Source: Bremerella sp. JC817 (lineage in GTDB: Bacteria > Planctomycetota > Planctomycetia > Pirellulales > Pirellulaceae). From it: DNA of 64,000 nt. The stretch lies in assembly GCF_040718835.1 (NCBI RefSeq), contig NZ_JBFEFG010000266.1:124001-188000 (forward strand). The letters run 5' to 3'. A program made the translations under genes and the position numbers. Below, one piece after another: positions 52,362 to 62,491 of this stretch. The notes beneath the pieces are model-generated. The model did not search any database. It worked only from the letters and a program-made list of their open reading frames with translations, and was not told the DNA's origin. Within the stretch, counting starts at the first letter, position 1. Each line of letters begins with the position of its first letter.

Positions 52362-54134
52362 ATGACTCAACACCTCGATACCACATCACTCGACCTCAAT
52401 ATCAAGACCGAGGTTCTCTCTCTCGGTTGGACGCCTGCGTTGGCACGTGCCCCGCAGATCACCATCACCTCGGAAAACTTGAAAGCCGCCCGCCCCAAAG
52501 CGGTTACCCTGAGCTGCAACGCGACCAAAGTTCCGGTCAAAAGTTTTGTCTTTCCTGAAGCACCCGCCTGGCTGCAAGCGTTGGAAAAGAAGGTTCCTCC
52601 TAAAAAAGGAGGGGGCGACCAGCCTGAGGGCGAAGAAGGAACCGAACCGCAGGCCAAGAAGCCGAAGCCCAAGCGCATCACGCACATTCGCCCACCTGGC
52701 GACGTGATCAAGCTGGAAGATCGGTTGTACTACCTACTACAACCTTCGCTCGAATCGTTGGTTACCAGTGGTGCCCTCGAGTTCCCCTTCGAGCCGTTCC
52801 CTTACCAGTTTGAAGGGATCGCCTTTCTGTACCCGCGTCATGCCGCGGTGATGGCGGACGAAATGGGGCTCGGCAAAACGATGCAGTCGATCAGCACGAT
52901 GCGCATGCTGCTACGTGCCGGCGAGATCCGCAACGTGCTGCTGGTTTGTCCCAAGCCGCTGGTGAGCAACTGGAAACGCGAGTTCAACCTTTGGGCGCCT
53001 GAGATCCCGATCAGTGTGATCGAAGGGGATTCGGCCAAGCGAAGTTGGTTGTGGCGCGATAACCAGACACCGATCAAGATCGCCAACTACGAACTGCTGA
53101 TGCGCGACCATGACCTGGTGGGCGAAGAAGGTGGTTTGCATTTCGACCTGGTCGTTCTGGACGAAGCCCAACGCATCAAGAACTCGAACAGCACCACCGC
53201 TGAGATCGCCAAGAACATTCCTCGTACCCGTAGCTGGGCACTGACCGGCACGCCCATCGAAAACAGCACCGACGACCTGGTCGGGGTCTTCGAGTTTCTG
53301 GCACCTGGCTTGTTGACCAAGGGGATGGACATCAAGTCGATGAGTTCGACAGCCGGCGAGTACATCATTCGCCGCACGAAAGACCTGGTGATGACTGACA
53401 TGCCGCCGCGACTTTATCGCGACGCGGAATTGCACCTGTCGCCGGCCCAGCAAGAGGCTTACGAAATCGCCGAGAAGGAAGGCATCGTTCGTCTGGAAGA
53501 CATGGGGCAAGAGCTGACGGTGCAGCACGTCTTCGAGTTGGTGCTTCGCTTGAAGCAGATCTGCAACTTCGAACCGATCACCGGTGAGAGTGCGAAGATG
53601 GATCAGTTGAAGGCCGATCTCGAAGAAGTCGCGGCCAGTGGCAAGAAGGCGATTCTCTTCAGCCAATGGACGCGAACGATCCAGCAGATTCGCAAGCATG
53701 TCGAGCCTTTCGGCCCGCTCGAATATCACGGCAAGGTTCCGCACAAGCAGCGGGAAGGGGTGATCGATCAGTTCAAGCACGATCCGTCGAAGCATGTCAT
53801 TCTGATGAGCTATGGTGCCGGCAGCGTGGGGCTAAACTTGCAGTTCTGCGAGTACGTCTTTCTATTTGATCGCTGGTGGAACCCCGCCATTGAAGATCAG
53901 GCGATCAACCGGGCTCACCGCATCGGTGCGGCCGGGGCCGTGACGATCAGTCGCTACCTGGCAGTCGGCACGATCGAAGATCGCATCAACAAGGTGCTGG
54001 AAGAAAAACGCGAGTTGTTCAACACGCTATTCAGCCAGACCGAAGAACCGCCAAAGATTGGTTTCTCGAAGGAAGACATCTTCGGCCTGTTCGATCTGCG
54101 TAGTCCCAAGGGACCGATTCGCCTGGCCGCTTAG
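52362..54134 (+). CDS. SNF2-family DNA-dependent ATPase/helicase-like protein
   Basis: 590 residues. Both RecA-like lobes are present: motif I DEMGLGKT (about 167-174), motif II VLDEAQRIKN, motif III ALTGTPIEN, motif V YGAGSVGLNLQ and motif VI INRAHRIGA. These mark a SWI2/SNF2-type double-stranded DNA translocase. The N-terminal 130 residues are not helicase; they contain a Lys/Pro-rich low-complexity linker (about 85-110). No nuclease or methylase gene is adjacent, so this does not look like a defence island. It may remodel protein-DNA complexes or stalled RNA polymerase. It converges with overlapping stop codons on the SRPBCC gene. Confidence 0.9.
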   Translation: MTQHLDTTSLDLNIKTEVLSLGWTPALARAPQITITSENLKAARPKAVTLSCNATKVPVKSFVFPEAPAWLQALEKKVPPKKGGGDQPEGEEGTEPQAKKPKPKRITHIRPPGDVIKLEDRLYYLLQPSLESLVTSGALEFPFEPFPYQFEGIAFLYPRHAAVMADEMGLGKTMQSISTMRMLLRAGEIRNVLLVCPKPLVSNWKREFNLWAPEIPISVIEGDSAKRSWLWRDNQTPIKIANYELLMRDHDLVGEEGGLHFDLVVLDEAQRIKNSNSTTAEIAKNIPRTRSWALTGTPIENSTDDLVGVFEFLAPGLLTKGMDIKSMSSTAGEYIIRRTKDLVMTDMPPRLYRDAELHLSPAQQEAYEIAEKEGIVRLEDMGQELTVQHVFELVLRLKQICNFEPITGESAKMDQLKADLEEVAASGKKAILFSQWTRTIQQIRKHVEPFGPLEYHGKVPHKQREGVIDQFKHDPSKHVILMSYGAGSVGLNLQFCEYVFLFDRWWNPAIEDQAINRAHRIGAAGAVTISRYLAVGTIEDRINKVLEEKRELFNTLFSQTEEPPKIGFSKEDIFGLFDLRSPKGPIRLAA

Positions 54135-55510
54135 TCTGTCGCTGGTTCCACCTGGTCTCGAATATGTTCGAGCACGCGTTGATGGATGCGATGGACGATG
54201 GCATCGCTCCAAAGCATCCAGAACGCTTGAGGGAACATCTTCAGTTCGTACCAGGTACGACCCTCTAAACGCGTTCGTCCGTTGGGCAACTCAATCAACC
54301 GGAACTCGCCTCGATTGCTCTGCATGTAGCCATCGAGGTGCGGCGGATGGATGTGGCCGATTGGGCTCATTTCAATCAACGGATCTGGCTGCTCGGTTAC
54401 CTGGAAGGCAAGACGCCGGGGTCGATCCCACTGAGTGATCGGCTCGACGAACGTTCCCGTGGTGAACTCGCAGTAGCGAATCGCCCCTGGTCCATGCCCT
54501 TCGATCCGAGCCCGAAGCGGCGTCGCGATGCCGAGATGAAAGTACCATGGCGGCGGCGAATCGATGTCGGGAAATGCGACGACGCTTTCCCAGACTTTCT
54601 CTGGCGGTGCATCGATCTCGATCGAGGTCATCACGACCGTTTCGCGAGGTTGATTAAGGTACGTTTCAATGCCGGCGAAGATCGGCAAGCAGATCACTAC
54701 GGCCGAGATGTGGGGGAACTGATCATCTTCGATGGCGACCTGGGCAAGCAACATTCCGATCAGCCCGCCGATTACACCCAGCGGCACAATCAGTGGCAAT
54801 GCCATCACAATGCAAACGGCACCTTCCAGGGCGAACAGCAGTAAGGCGACCGAGCCGATCACGATCACCAGGCCTCCAATTCCAACGGAAGCTCCCAGCG
54901 ATCGAAGCTTGCGGCGGTTGTAGTAGAAGCTGGTTGCGGCACCCATGACGATTGGTGTCGCCACGAAGAGTCCGCTGCCGTAGGTCTTCAAATAAAGCAC
55001 GCTTACCGCCATCATCATCGCTCCGATACCAAGCCCAACCACAATTGCCGTAACGACCGAGGTTTCGTGATGGATCAGGTCGTCTTGATCGTCGGCGAAT
55101 TCGTTGGGATAGGCACGTCGCGGGTCGGAAGGTGTCAAAGCCAGGACGATTACCAAAACGAAGTTGAGTCCTGGGACCAGAATGAGCAGCGACATCCAGG
55201 GGCTGATACCGTCGCTGTCGATCGCTCGTCGAACGGACAGGTTCAAAGCCAAACCGAGAAATGGCAACGACCAGAGGAAGATCCCCCAGGCCAAGATCGG
55301 ATAGTCGGCGAAGTCTTCGATGCGCGTCGTCAGGACTGGATTGAAGAACTCGAAGATTGAAAAGAACTTGCCGGTCACTACGCGAACCAGTATCGTCTCG
55401 ACGAGATACTTCAGGCCAATCAGCAGAAAACCATAGCCGAGGTACTGCGTGCGATTAAGAGGCGTGGACAGCAGCAGTAGAAGCTGCCCACGCGAGTCGA
55501 GTCGCGTCAT
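54131..55510 (-). CDS. Multi-span membrane protein with C-terminal SRPBCC-like domain
   Basis: 459 residues. The first 300 hold about eight hydrophobic spans; the N-terminal part (QYLGYGFLLIGLKYLVE, WMSLLILVPGLNFVLVIVL) resembles DUF805-type membrane domains. The last 150 residues (TSIEIDAPPEKVWESVVAFPDI onward) form an SRPBCC/START-like ligand-binding fold, with GAIRYCEFTTGTF and TRLEGRTWYELKMFP at the expected positions. SRPBCC domains bind hydrophobic ligands. Its position next to the hopanoid genes hints at lipid binding, but the link is only proximity. Start ATG 55510; it is 154 bases downstream of hpnH. Confidence 0.75.
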   Translation of the reverse strand: MTRLDSRGQLLLLLSTPLNRTQYLGYGFLLIGLKYLVETILVRVVTGKFFSIFEFFNPVLTTRIEDFADYPILAWGIFLWSLPFLGLALNLSVRRAIDSDGISPWMSLLILVPGLNFVLVIVLALTPSDPRRAYPNEFADDQDDLIHHETSVVTAIVVGLGIGAMMMAVSVLYLKTYGSGLFVATPIVMGAATSFYYNRRKLRSLGASVGIGGLVIVIGSVALLLFALEGAVCIVMALPLIVPLGVIGGLIGMLLAQVAIEDDQFPHISAVVICLPIFAGIETYLNQPRETVVMTSIEIDAPPEKVWESVVAFPDIDSPPPWYFHLGIATPLRARIEGHGPGAIRYCEFTTGTFVEPITQWDRPRRLAFQVTEQPDPLIEMSPIGHIHPPHLDGYMQSNRGEFRLIELPNGRTRLEGRTWYELKMFPQAFWMLWSDAIVHRIHQRVLEHIRDQVEPATD

Positions 55511-55593
55511 GCGGATCTCTCCGGGTTGAAGGTCAGGACTTCAGCCCAACTGAGAAACGCAACGCCTGGTAACTGGCGATCGCGATTGTTTCA

Positions 55594-55624
55594 GAAAATA
55601 CCTCGATCGCCGATTCGATCGAGG
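55594..55624 (-). terminator. Hairpin terminator after shc-hpnH
   Basis: Perfect arms CCTCGATCG (55601-55609) and CGATCGAGG (55616-55624), six-base loop, followed on the minus strand by TATTTTC. It lies about 40 bases past the hpnH stop. Confidence 0.65.
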
Positions 55625-55664
55625 AAACTTCCGTGCTTGTCGCGCAAATAGGCGACAATTGCCG

Positions 55665-56786
55665 TTACTGTAAGACAGGCAGCTCGGTTTGTTTTCGACC
55701 GGGTCGCTGCGGCGACTCGGCATCGTCGATCCGGTCGTCGCTTTCCAACTGCGGCAGCGGACGATTCGTTTTCGGTGCGCCAAACATCGTCAGCCGCGCC
55801 GTCTTCAGCAGGCCTTTCAGCGAAGAAAACGTCGCGTCGACGGCGCTCGGTTCATAGCCGCTATGCACCATGCAGTTGGCACACTTGGGGTTGCCGCTGC
55901 GAGTCCCGTAGTTGTCCCACTCGACTGCTTCCAACAGTTCGGCGAATGTCTTCGTGTGACCTTCGTCGACCAGGTAGCAAGGCTTTTGCCAGCCGAAGAT
56001 GTTGTACGTGGGGTTGCCCCACGGGGTACATTCCAGGTCGTAATTCCCCTTGAGGAACTCGATGAAGAGTGGGCTCTGGTTGAATTGCCACAGCTTCTTA
56101 GGCGACGACAAGATATTGCGGAACAAGCGGTACGTTTGATTCCGCTTCAGGAAGTGTTCCTGGTCTGGGGCTTTTTCGTAGCTGTACCCTGGCGAAAGCA
56201 TCATCCCCTCGACGCCTAACTCCATCATCTCGTCGAAGAAACCACGAATACGTTCCGGCTGGGCTCCGTCGAACAGGGTGGTGTTGGTCGTGACGCGGAA
56301 GCCTTGCTTCAGCGCCGCTTTGATCGCGCTGACGGCGATGTCGTACGTTCCTTCGCGGCAGACGGCATGGTCGTGCTCTTCACGCGGACCATCCATATGA
56401 ACCGAGAAGGTCAAGTACTTGCTCGGCTTGAACTGCGGCAACGCCTTTTCCAGACGCAGCGCGTTGGTGCAGAGGTATATGTACTTCTTGCGTTTGACCA
56501 GACCTTCGACGATCTCTGGCATCTGCGGATGCAGCAGTGGTTCACCACCTGGGATCGAAACGATCGGGGCTCCACATTCATCGACGGCCTGGAAGCATTG
56601 CTCCGGGGTCAACTGCTTCCGCAAGATCTCGACCGGAAACTGAATCTTGCCGCAGCCGGCGCAGGCCAGGTTGCAGCGAAACAGCGGTTCGAGCATCAAG
56701 ACCAGCGGGTAGCGTTTGCGACCGAGGATCTTTTGTTTGAGGACGTACGACGCGACGGTCCACATTTGGGAAACTGGGACACTCAT
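55665..56786 (-). CDS. hpnH: Adenosyl-hopene transferase HpnH (radical SAM)
   Basis: 373 residues. HpnH joins a 5'-deoxyadenosyl radical to hopene to make adenosylhopane, the entry to extended bacteriohopanepolyols. The cluster motif is C38-x3-C42-x2-C45 ([15 protein letters not shown]). It is followed by [11 protein letters not shown], the [10 protein letters not shown] segment and a C-terminal [21 protein letters not shown] block that is highly characteristic of Hpn[16 protein letters not shown] supplies further Cys. It overlaps the shc stop by four bases, so the pair is translationally coupled. A C-terminal polar tail of about 30 residues looks disordered. Confidence 0.95.
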   Translation of the reverse strand: MSVPVSQMWTVASYVLKQKILGRKRYPLVLMLEPLFRCNLACAGCGKIQFPVEILRKQLTPEQCFQAVDECGAPIVSIPGGEPLLHPQMPEIVEGLVKRKKYIYLCTNALRLEKALPQFKPSKYLTFSVHMDGPREEHDHAVCREGTYDIAVSAIKAALKQGFRVTTNTTLFDGAQPERIRGFFDEMMELGVEGMMLSPGYSYEKAPDQEHFLKRNQTYRLFRNILSSPKKLWQFNQSPLFIEFLKGNYDLECTPWGNPTYNIFGWQKPCYLVDEGHTKTFAELLEAVEWDNYGTRSGNPKCANCMVHSGYEPSAVDATFSSLKGLLKTARLTMFGAPKTNRPLPQLESDDRIDDAESPQRPGRKQTELPVLQ

Positions 56787-58891
56787 CGCGAACCCTCGGT
56801 GCTGTTAGATTTCTTGGCCCACGTGGCCAAAGCCAACAGAGGGAAATAGATTCGGTAATAGTGATAACGCAGATAGAACACGCGTGGGAAGCCGGTGCCG
56901 GTGTAAGGCTCTTCGTCCCAGGTGCCATCTTCCTTCTGCGTTTGCAGCAAGTAGCGAACCCCTTTGCGGACCGCTTCGCTATCTTCCTTGCCGGCGGCAA
57001 TCAGCCCCAGGATGGCCCATGCCGTCTGCGAAGGTGTCGGGGTACCGATCCCTTTCAGGTTCGGGTTCTCGTAGCTGTCGCAGGTCTCGCCCCACGCACC
57101 TGATTGTTGCTGACAACCGATCAGCCACTCGGCTCCCTTTTGAATCATCGGATCGTCGAGCGAGATACCGACGGCGGCCAGGCCGACCAGGCATTGCCAG
57201 GTGCCGTAGATATAGTTCACGCCCCAGCGACCATACCACGAACCATCTTCGTATTGGTTATCGCGGATGTAGTCGACCGCTTTACGAACGACATCCCCCA
57301 GCTTGCCGCGGCTTTGGTGATGAACGCCCAGTTGCCCGAACGATTCGATCACGCGGGCCGACAAGTCGGGCCAGCTGGGATCGATCATCGCGTTATGGTC
57401 GGCGAAGGGAACCTTGCAGAGGAACTCGGCGTCGTTGTTCTTATCGAACGCGCCCCAGCCCCCGTCATGGTTCTGCATTTCGGCACTCCAGGCCAACGCT
57501 CGCTTGGTGGCACTGGTGACCTTGTCGAGCAGCATGGCTTGGCCAACGGCGTCTTCTGCCGCGACCTTGTTCGAGGTCGTGACGATCGTGGTGTTTTCCC
57601 ACGATTGACCGGGATGAACTTCCAGAGCGACTCCCGCCTCGCCAAGTTGTTCCTGCAAGGCCATCAACGCCATCGCGGTGTCGTCGAGGTCTGGATAGAA
57701 CTCGTTGTTGAATTCAAAGAACCAGCCCCCTGGGGCACAGCGGACATTGTTAGTCCAGTCACCTTTGTCGCGAACTTCTTTCGACAGAATCCAGTCGATC
57801 GACTTTCGCATGCGCGGGGCATCGCTGCCATGACCAGCCGCCGCCATCGCACGAAGCGTGATCGTCGTGTCCCAGACCGGGCTCTTGCAGGGCTGAATCC
57901 GTGTGGTCTGGTTCTCGTCGTCGTGTAGCATTAGCTTGTCGATCTCGCTCCAGCATGAAAGCACGGCAGGATCGTTGTCGTCGTAGCCCAACGCTTTGAA
58001 CGCGACGATGCTCCACAAGATCGGCGGGAAGATCGCACCCAGGCCATCGCTCTTCGGCATGCGGGCCAGGATCCACTGTTCGCACGCCTTGAGGGCTCGT
58101 TTGCGAAGCGGACGGAAGCGATATGCTTCCAGGGTCTTCAAGCCTTTGTCGGCCGTGCGGAAGAAGCGATCCCACGTGAAGAGGCCGGTCGCTTTCTCTT
58201 GCCCTGGGCAACGCAGTTCCGGCCAGTTCTCGGGCTGGTTGATGAACAGTTCCTGGATCGAGCATTCTTCCGAGCGATCGACGACCGGACGCAATGCCCA
58301 GCAGATCGCCAGCGGAATGAAGATCGTCCGCGACCAACTGCTCATGCGATAGATGTTCAGGGGGAACCAGTTCGGCAGCAGGATCATCTCAGGCGGAATC
58401 GCCGGACAGATCTCTAGCGGAATCTGGCCCAGCAGCGCGAGGTACAAACGCGTGAAGCTGTTCACCGCGTCGGCGCCGCCTGCTTCCAGGATCGCGTCAC
58501 GAGCTTTGACCATATAGTCAGCGGTTGGCTCGTGCCCGGTCAGCTTCAGGGCGAAGTAAGCCTTCACGCACGAACTGATGTCGAGCTTACCTTCCGGGTA
58601 CTGAGCCCACGTACCGTCGGCTCGTTGTTGGGCGAGCAACTGCTTGGAGACACGCTGGGCAATCTCGCTTTTCTCGCGTCGAGCCCACGCCAACAGCAGA
58701 AGGAATTCGCTCTGCAGAATCGAATCCCCTTCCAGTTCGGCGCACCAATAACCTTCGTCGGCTTGCTGCGAAAGCAACCAGTTCGAGGTCCGCTCGATGG
58801 CGGTTGTCAAAGAAGGGGCATCGCCGTTGGCGCCGGTTTCATCTTGGCCGGGCCGCCGATCTCGGGCGAGTGAGTAGGATCCATCCATCAT
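56783..58891 (-). CDS. shc: Squalene-hopene cyclase
   Basis: 702 residues, near the usual 630-720. Cyclises squalene to hopene at the membrane. QW repeats are plentiful ([50 protein letters not shown]) and the catalytic motif is D401-L-D-D404 in [26 protein letters not shown] near the C-terminus is an SHC hallmark. It forms an operon with hpnH, which overlaps its end. The N-terminus may begin at either of two consecutive Met codons. This is the canonical hopanoid cyclase; a shorter paralogue lies at 37.9-39.7 kb. Confidence 0.96.
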   Translation of the reverse strand: MMDGSYSLARDRRPGQDETGANGDAPSLTTAIERTSNWLLSQQADEGYWCAELEGDSILQSEFLLLLAWARREKSEIAQRVSKQLLAQQRADGTWAQYPEGKLDISSCVKAYFALKLTGHEPTADYMVKARDAILEAGGADAVNSFTRLYLALLGQIPLEICPAIPPEMILLPNWFPLNIYRMSSWSRTIFIPLAICWALRPVVDRSEECSIQELFINQPENWPELRCPGQEKATGLFTWDRFFRTADKGLKTLEAYRFRPLRKRALKACEQWILARMPKSDGLGAIFPPILWSIVAFKALGYDDNDPAVLSCWSEIDKLMLHDDENQTTRIQPCKSPVWDTTITLRAMAAAGHGSDAPRMRKSIDWILSKEVRDKGDWTNNVRCAPGGWFFEFNNEFYPDLDDTAMALMALQEQLGEAGVALEVHPGQSWENTTIVTTSNKVAAEDAVGQAMLLDKVTSATKRALAWSAEMQNHDGGWGAFDKNNDAEFLCKVPFADHNAMIDPSWPDLSARVIESFGQLGVHHQSRGKLGDVVRKAVDYIRDNQYEDGSWYGRWGVNYIYGTWQCLVGLAAVGISLDDPMIQKGAEWLIGCQQQSGAWGETCDSYENPNLKGIGTPTPSQTAWAILGLIAAGKEDSEAVRKGVRYLLQTQKEDGTWDEEPYTGTGFPRVFYLRYHYYRIYFPLLALATWAKKSNSTEGSR

Positions 58892-58975
58892 GACTAATTG
58901 TTTGCGAACTAGGGGGAGAATTAGTGCATTGGAATCGTCAGCCTATGCCAGATCGGCAAATGGAGCAAGTCAGAC

Positions 58976-61153
58976 CTATGGCTGGTTCGTTTCATGCACG
59001 CGACAAATGACCACCGTGGGGGCTTCGGGATTGCCAGTTTGGAACTCGGTGACCTCGAGAATCCCCTGATTTTCCATCTCAGAAAACAACTCGCGGGTCA
59101 CATCACGAGGAAAGCCGTAGTTGCCAGGACTGCGGAAACGATCGATCTCACCCCAATGGACATACAGCCAGCCAATATCCCGCTCGGCAAGCCACGCACG
59201 ACGTTCGTCGGCGGTCATCTTTACCAGCGGTTGGAAGGGTGGATCGTCGAAGCAGGTGTGATACATCACCGGCGGCTCTAAATAAAACAACGCAGCGTCG
59301 CCGGTTGCCAGAACTGTATCGCCCGTTGGAACGTGCTCGTTGAGCCACTGCACGCCTTGCGCGGTGTGAGAATTGGCCAGCGATTCAAGCGAAACGAAGA
59401 TCCGCGGATCGAGCTTGATCGACTGGCTTTGATTCACCAGGACAAAGCCGACCAGCAAGCTCAGTCCCAGCCAGGCCCGCAGGGCGTAACGTCCCAAGGC
59501 ATACGGCGAGACCATCTCGGCTCCGATTCCTGCCAACAAGCACCCCAAAGGAATGGCCGGAATCAAAAAGCGTTCCAGGCGATGGGACATTCCCCACCAA
59601 ACGACCCAGCAGACGACCAGTAAAATCACGACTGGAACGACGAGTCGCCGCCGAGCCGAAAACAGTCCACAAATCGCCAGCGGAACGATTGCCAACCCAG
59701 CCCAGGGGCTGCCACCGATCAAGGTAGTGATGCCATGCATCAGTTGCGAGATCGAGTAGCGACTTCCGTCGGCATTGGTGGGTACCTGATGTGCCTGATT
59801 CCACTGGGCGATTTGGTCGGCAGTACGAATGTCGGTCGGAAACAGATTCCCGGCGAGCGGGTAAACCGGGTTGCCGGTGTCGATCGTGTTCTTCACCAGC
59901 CATGGGGCGGTCATCACGAGAACGGCAGCGACCTGAAGGCCAAGCACTTTCCAATCGGTCCGCGCCGCGTAAACCCACAGGCCAAATACGGGAACGATCG
60001 CCAGCAGCAGGGCAGGGTACTTCACGCCGAAAGCCATGCCCGCCATCATGCCCGACAGAATGGCCAGGCCATCCCAAGGCAGCGCCGCGCGTTTTTCGTT
60101 GTCGGTCGTCAGCACGATCAAAACGGGGTAGGCCGCGGCGAGCGTGAAGAAGCCCCAGACACCATCGACCAGTCCGGTTCCGCTTTGATAGGTCAGCCAG
60201 GGAACGGCAATCGCCGACAACGCGGCGGCTCTTCCGCACCAAGGCCCTGCCAGCCGTTTCCCGGCACCATAGAGCAGGCCAGCGATGAACAAGGTGAATA
60301 GGCCCATTATCGTCTTGCCGATCAGGGATCCATGGAACCAGATTGTTTCGCTCGGCACGAAGACCATCGAGAGCAAAGCCCACATCTCGGCACCCATCGG
60401 CATGCCGCTGTAGACGTTGCCTGGTAAGACGCTGATTTGGCCTGCCTGGTACCACTCCTTGGGAACCTCCAGGTGATACTCGACGACGTCGTATTCGTAA
60501 GGTGGCACGATCGACACGCCCACGATGAATATCAGCAGCGGCGCCGTGGCCAGCAGCCACCAGCGCGATTCGACATCGGCAACCGACGACGGAGCAGTCG
60601 CTTCGCTCGGGTCGCTTCCACGAGCCAGTTGTTTCTTCCAGGCAGTCCCCAGCGAGACAAACAAGATCGCCAGCGAGAGCACGATGGCCAGCGGACGTTG
60701 CAGCAGGCCACAAAGACCAAGGATGCAGGTCGACCAAGAGAGCAGTGTCAGGCCGATGCCGAGTCGCAGCACGGCGCCATCGATCTGGCCGAAGAACTTC
60801 AGTAGCTTCAAGCGGCACAGCAGGAACTCGCCCAGGGCATACGCGAAGAGCAGCATCGCCACCACGCCTGCCAGGATGCCTACGCGGTCGAAGATTCCCA
60901 AAGGCATCTCACCGCCGCCCCACCAGAGGCCAAGCAGTTCGGGCAACAGCAGCAAGCCATCGCGAACAAGGTCGCCCCGTGTGGGGGCATAGGCCGTTTC
61001 GCCGGGACCCGGAGCAGGCCATGGCATCGCCAGCGAGAAGTACCAGTACGCGTAAATCAGGGCACCGGCGATCAACAGCCAGACGCACAGCGTGGCGTCC
61101 CCCACGAGCGACTGGGAAGGTTCTGAGCGTTCGGTACGTTTCTTACGAGACAC
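58976..61153 (-). CDS. GT-C-type membrane glycosyltransferase (GT39/PMT-like)
   Basis: 725 residues with about a dozen membrane spans and a soluble C-terminal domain of some 150 residues. The GT-C acidic site is likely in the first large periplasmic loop after a span (VPPYEYDVVEYHLEVPKEWYQAG, read in pieces), where Asp and Glu flank a Tyr-rich stretch. NTIDTGNPVYPLAGNLF is shared with planctomycete members of this group. Such enzymes move sugars from polyprenyl phosphate to lipid or protein acceptors. It ends 84 bases before shc on the same strand, so glycosylation of a hopanoid is conceivable but unproven. Confidence 0.75.
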   Translation of the reverse strand: MSRKKRTERSEPSQSLVGDATLCVWLLIAGALIYAYWYFSLAMPWPAPGPGETAYAPTRGDLVRDGLLLLPELLGLWWGGGEMPLGIFDRVGILAGVVAMLLFAYALGEFLLCRLKLLKFFGQIDGAVLRLGIGLTLLSWSTCILGLCGLLQRPLAIVLSLAILFVSLGTAWKKQLARGSDPSEATAPSSVADVESRWWLLATAPLLIFIVGVSIVPPYEYDVVEYHLEVPKEWYQAGQISVLPGNVYSGMPMGAEMWALLSMVFVPSETIWFHGSLIGKTIMGLFTLFIAGLLYGAGKRLAGPWCGRAAALSAIAVPWLTYQSGTGLVDGVWGFFTLAAAYPVLIVLTTDNEKRAALPWDGLAILSGMMAGMAFGVKYPALLLAIVPVFGLWVYAARTDWKVLGLQVAAVLVMTAPWLVKNTIDTGNPVYPLAGNLFPTDIRTADQIAQWNQAHQVPTNADGSRYSISQLMHGITTLIGGSPWAGLAIVPLAICGLFSARRRLVVPVVILLVVCWVVWWGMSHRLERFLIPAIPLGCLLAGIGAEMVSPYALGRYALRAWLGLSLLVGFVLVNQSQSIKLDPRIFVSLESLANSHTAQGVQWLNEHVPTGDTVLATGDAALFYLEPPVMYHTCFDDPPFQPLVKMTADERRAWLAERDIGWLYVHWGEIDRFRSPGNYGFPRDVTRELFSEMENQGILEVTEFQTGNPEAPTVVICRVHETNQP

Positions 61154-61321
61154 GATGGCTGAGTGACGATAAGAGAAGCAGGCAGGAGAGTAGCTGACGC
61201 GCCCTCGACTGCGGACTATGCTAAGTTTGTGGAATCAACGGTTTCCGGCGACATGCACGGCCTGTAGATTCTAACCAGTTTCCCACCGCCCCGCCTTCCC
61301 CATGCCCCTTGGAACGTGCCA

Positions 61322-62350
61322 ATGGCCCCTCAATCGACGCGACTTTCCGGCATTTTTACCCCGAACATCGTGCCTCTGGACGCTTCTGGCGACATCAACG
61401 AGGCCGAACTGCGACGTTACGTCGATTGGTTGATTGCCAAGGGAGTTCACGGGCTCTATCCGAATGGCTCGACCGGCGAGTTCCTCCGGTTCACCGTGGA
61501 AGAACGTCGACGGATCATTGCCATCATCGCCGATCAGACCCGCGGACGAGTGCCGATTCTGGCTGGTGCGGCGGAAGCGAATGTCAAAGAAACTCTCCGG
61601 GCCTGTGAGGCGTATCACGAGATGGGCTGCCGAGCGGTCGCGATCGTTTCGCCGTTCTATTACAAGCTGAGCCCTTCGGCCGTTTACGCTTACTTCAAAG
61701 AGATCGGCGACAACACGCCGATCGATGTCACGCTGTACAACATTCCGATGTTCGCATCGCCGATCGACGTGCCAACCGTCCAGCGGCTGGCCGAGGAATG
61801 CCCGAAGATCGTGGCGATCAAAGACTCGTCAGGCGATCTGCCACACATGATGCGAATGATCTCGGCGGTCCGGCCCCTGCGTCCAGATTTCAGCTTCATG
61901 ACCGGCTGGGATGCCGCCCTGATGCCGATGCTGCTGATTGGCTGCGATGGTGGAACGAACGCGACCAGTGGCGTGGTGCCCGAGATCACCCGTCGTCTGT
62001 ACGACCTGACGCTGCTGGGCCGAATCGAAGAAGCTCGCGACTTGCAATATCGCCTGCTGACGTTGTTCGATGCGATGATTCAAAACTGCGAGTTTCCAGA
62101 AGGTTTCCGGGCCGCACTCGCGCTGCGTGGATTCAAGCCAGGTAGTGGTCGTCAGCCGCAGTCAGATAGCCAGAAAATGGGAGTCGAGATCCTGCGGAAA
62201 GAATTGCAGTGCCTGCTCTCGGCAGAAGGCTTTGTCGATGAACCGGTCGGTGGCTGCCCAGCCGGTCAGACCGATGCCAACCCCGACGATGTTGCCCGAA
62301 TTGTGGCCGGCGTGGTCGAAGAGCTGCGCCGCTTGGGCATGACCACCTAA
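61322..62350 (+). CDS. Dihydrodipicolinate-synthase/N-acetylneuraminate-lyase family protein
   Basis: 342 residues from ATG 61322 (GGAA seven bases upstream); GTG 61316 is an alternative. The TIM-barrel class I aldolase pattern is clear: [15 protein letters not shown], then YNIPMF with the Tyr, and the Schiff-base Lys in [10 protein letters not shown], followed by [16 protein letters not shown]. At about 340 residues it is longer than DapA (about 290); a C-terminal extension carries Cys. The reaction could be lysine synthesis, sialic-acid cleavage or sugar-acid degradation, and neighbours do not decide. Monocistronic with a terminator. Confidence 0.87.
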   Translation: MAPQSTRLSGIFTPNIVPLDASGDINEAELRRYVDWLIAKGVHGLYPNGSTGEFLRFTVEERRRIIAIIADQTRGRVPILAGAAEANVKETLRACEAYHEMGCRAVAIVSPFYYKLSPSAVYAYFKEIGDNTPIDVTLYNIPMFASPIDVPTVQRLAEECPKIVAIKDSSGDLPHMMRMISAVRPLRPDFSFMTGWDAALMPMLLIGCDGGTNATSGVVPEITRRLYDLTLLGRIEEARDLQYRLLTLFDAMIQNCEFPEGFRAALALRGFKPGSGRQPQSDSQKMGVEILRKELQCLLSAEGFVDEPVGGCPAGQTDANPDDVARIVAGVVEELRRLGMTT

Positions 62351-62378
62351 GGTTTTTCGCCAGCCAATTCCAAAACAG

Positions 62379-62405
62379 AAGGGTGCCCCAGTGGCACCCT
62401 TTTTT
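62379..62405 (+). terminator. Terminator of the DapA-family gene
   Basis: Perfect arms AAGGGTGCC (62379-62387) and GGCACCCTT (62393-62401) with a five-base loop, continuing into TTTT. Confidence 0.9.
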
Positions 62406-62434
62406 CGTGGCGGAATATATGAGAGGCAAGAACC

Positions 62435-62466
62435 AAAAAAGGGCGTTCCGAAGTGGGAACGCCCTT
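62435..62466 (-). terminator. Terminator of the secreted low-complexity gene
   Basis: Perfect 11-base arms AAGGGCGTTCC (62439-62449) and GGAACGCCCTT (62456-62466), with the A-run at 62435-62440 forming the U-run on the minus strand. Confidence 0.88.
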
Positions 62467-62491
62467 AATTGCCCTCCTGGGAATTGGATGG

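Noticed and set aside
51644..54134. Defence island built on the SNF2 ATPase
   Set aside because: No nuclease, methyltransferase, protease-effector or toxin gene lies beside it, and the surrounding genes are ordinary core genes.
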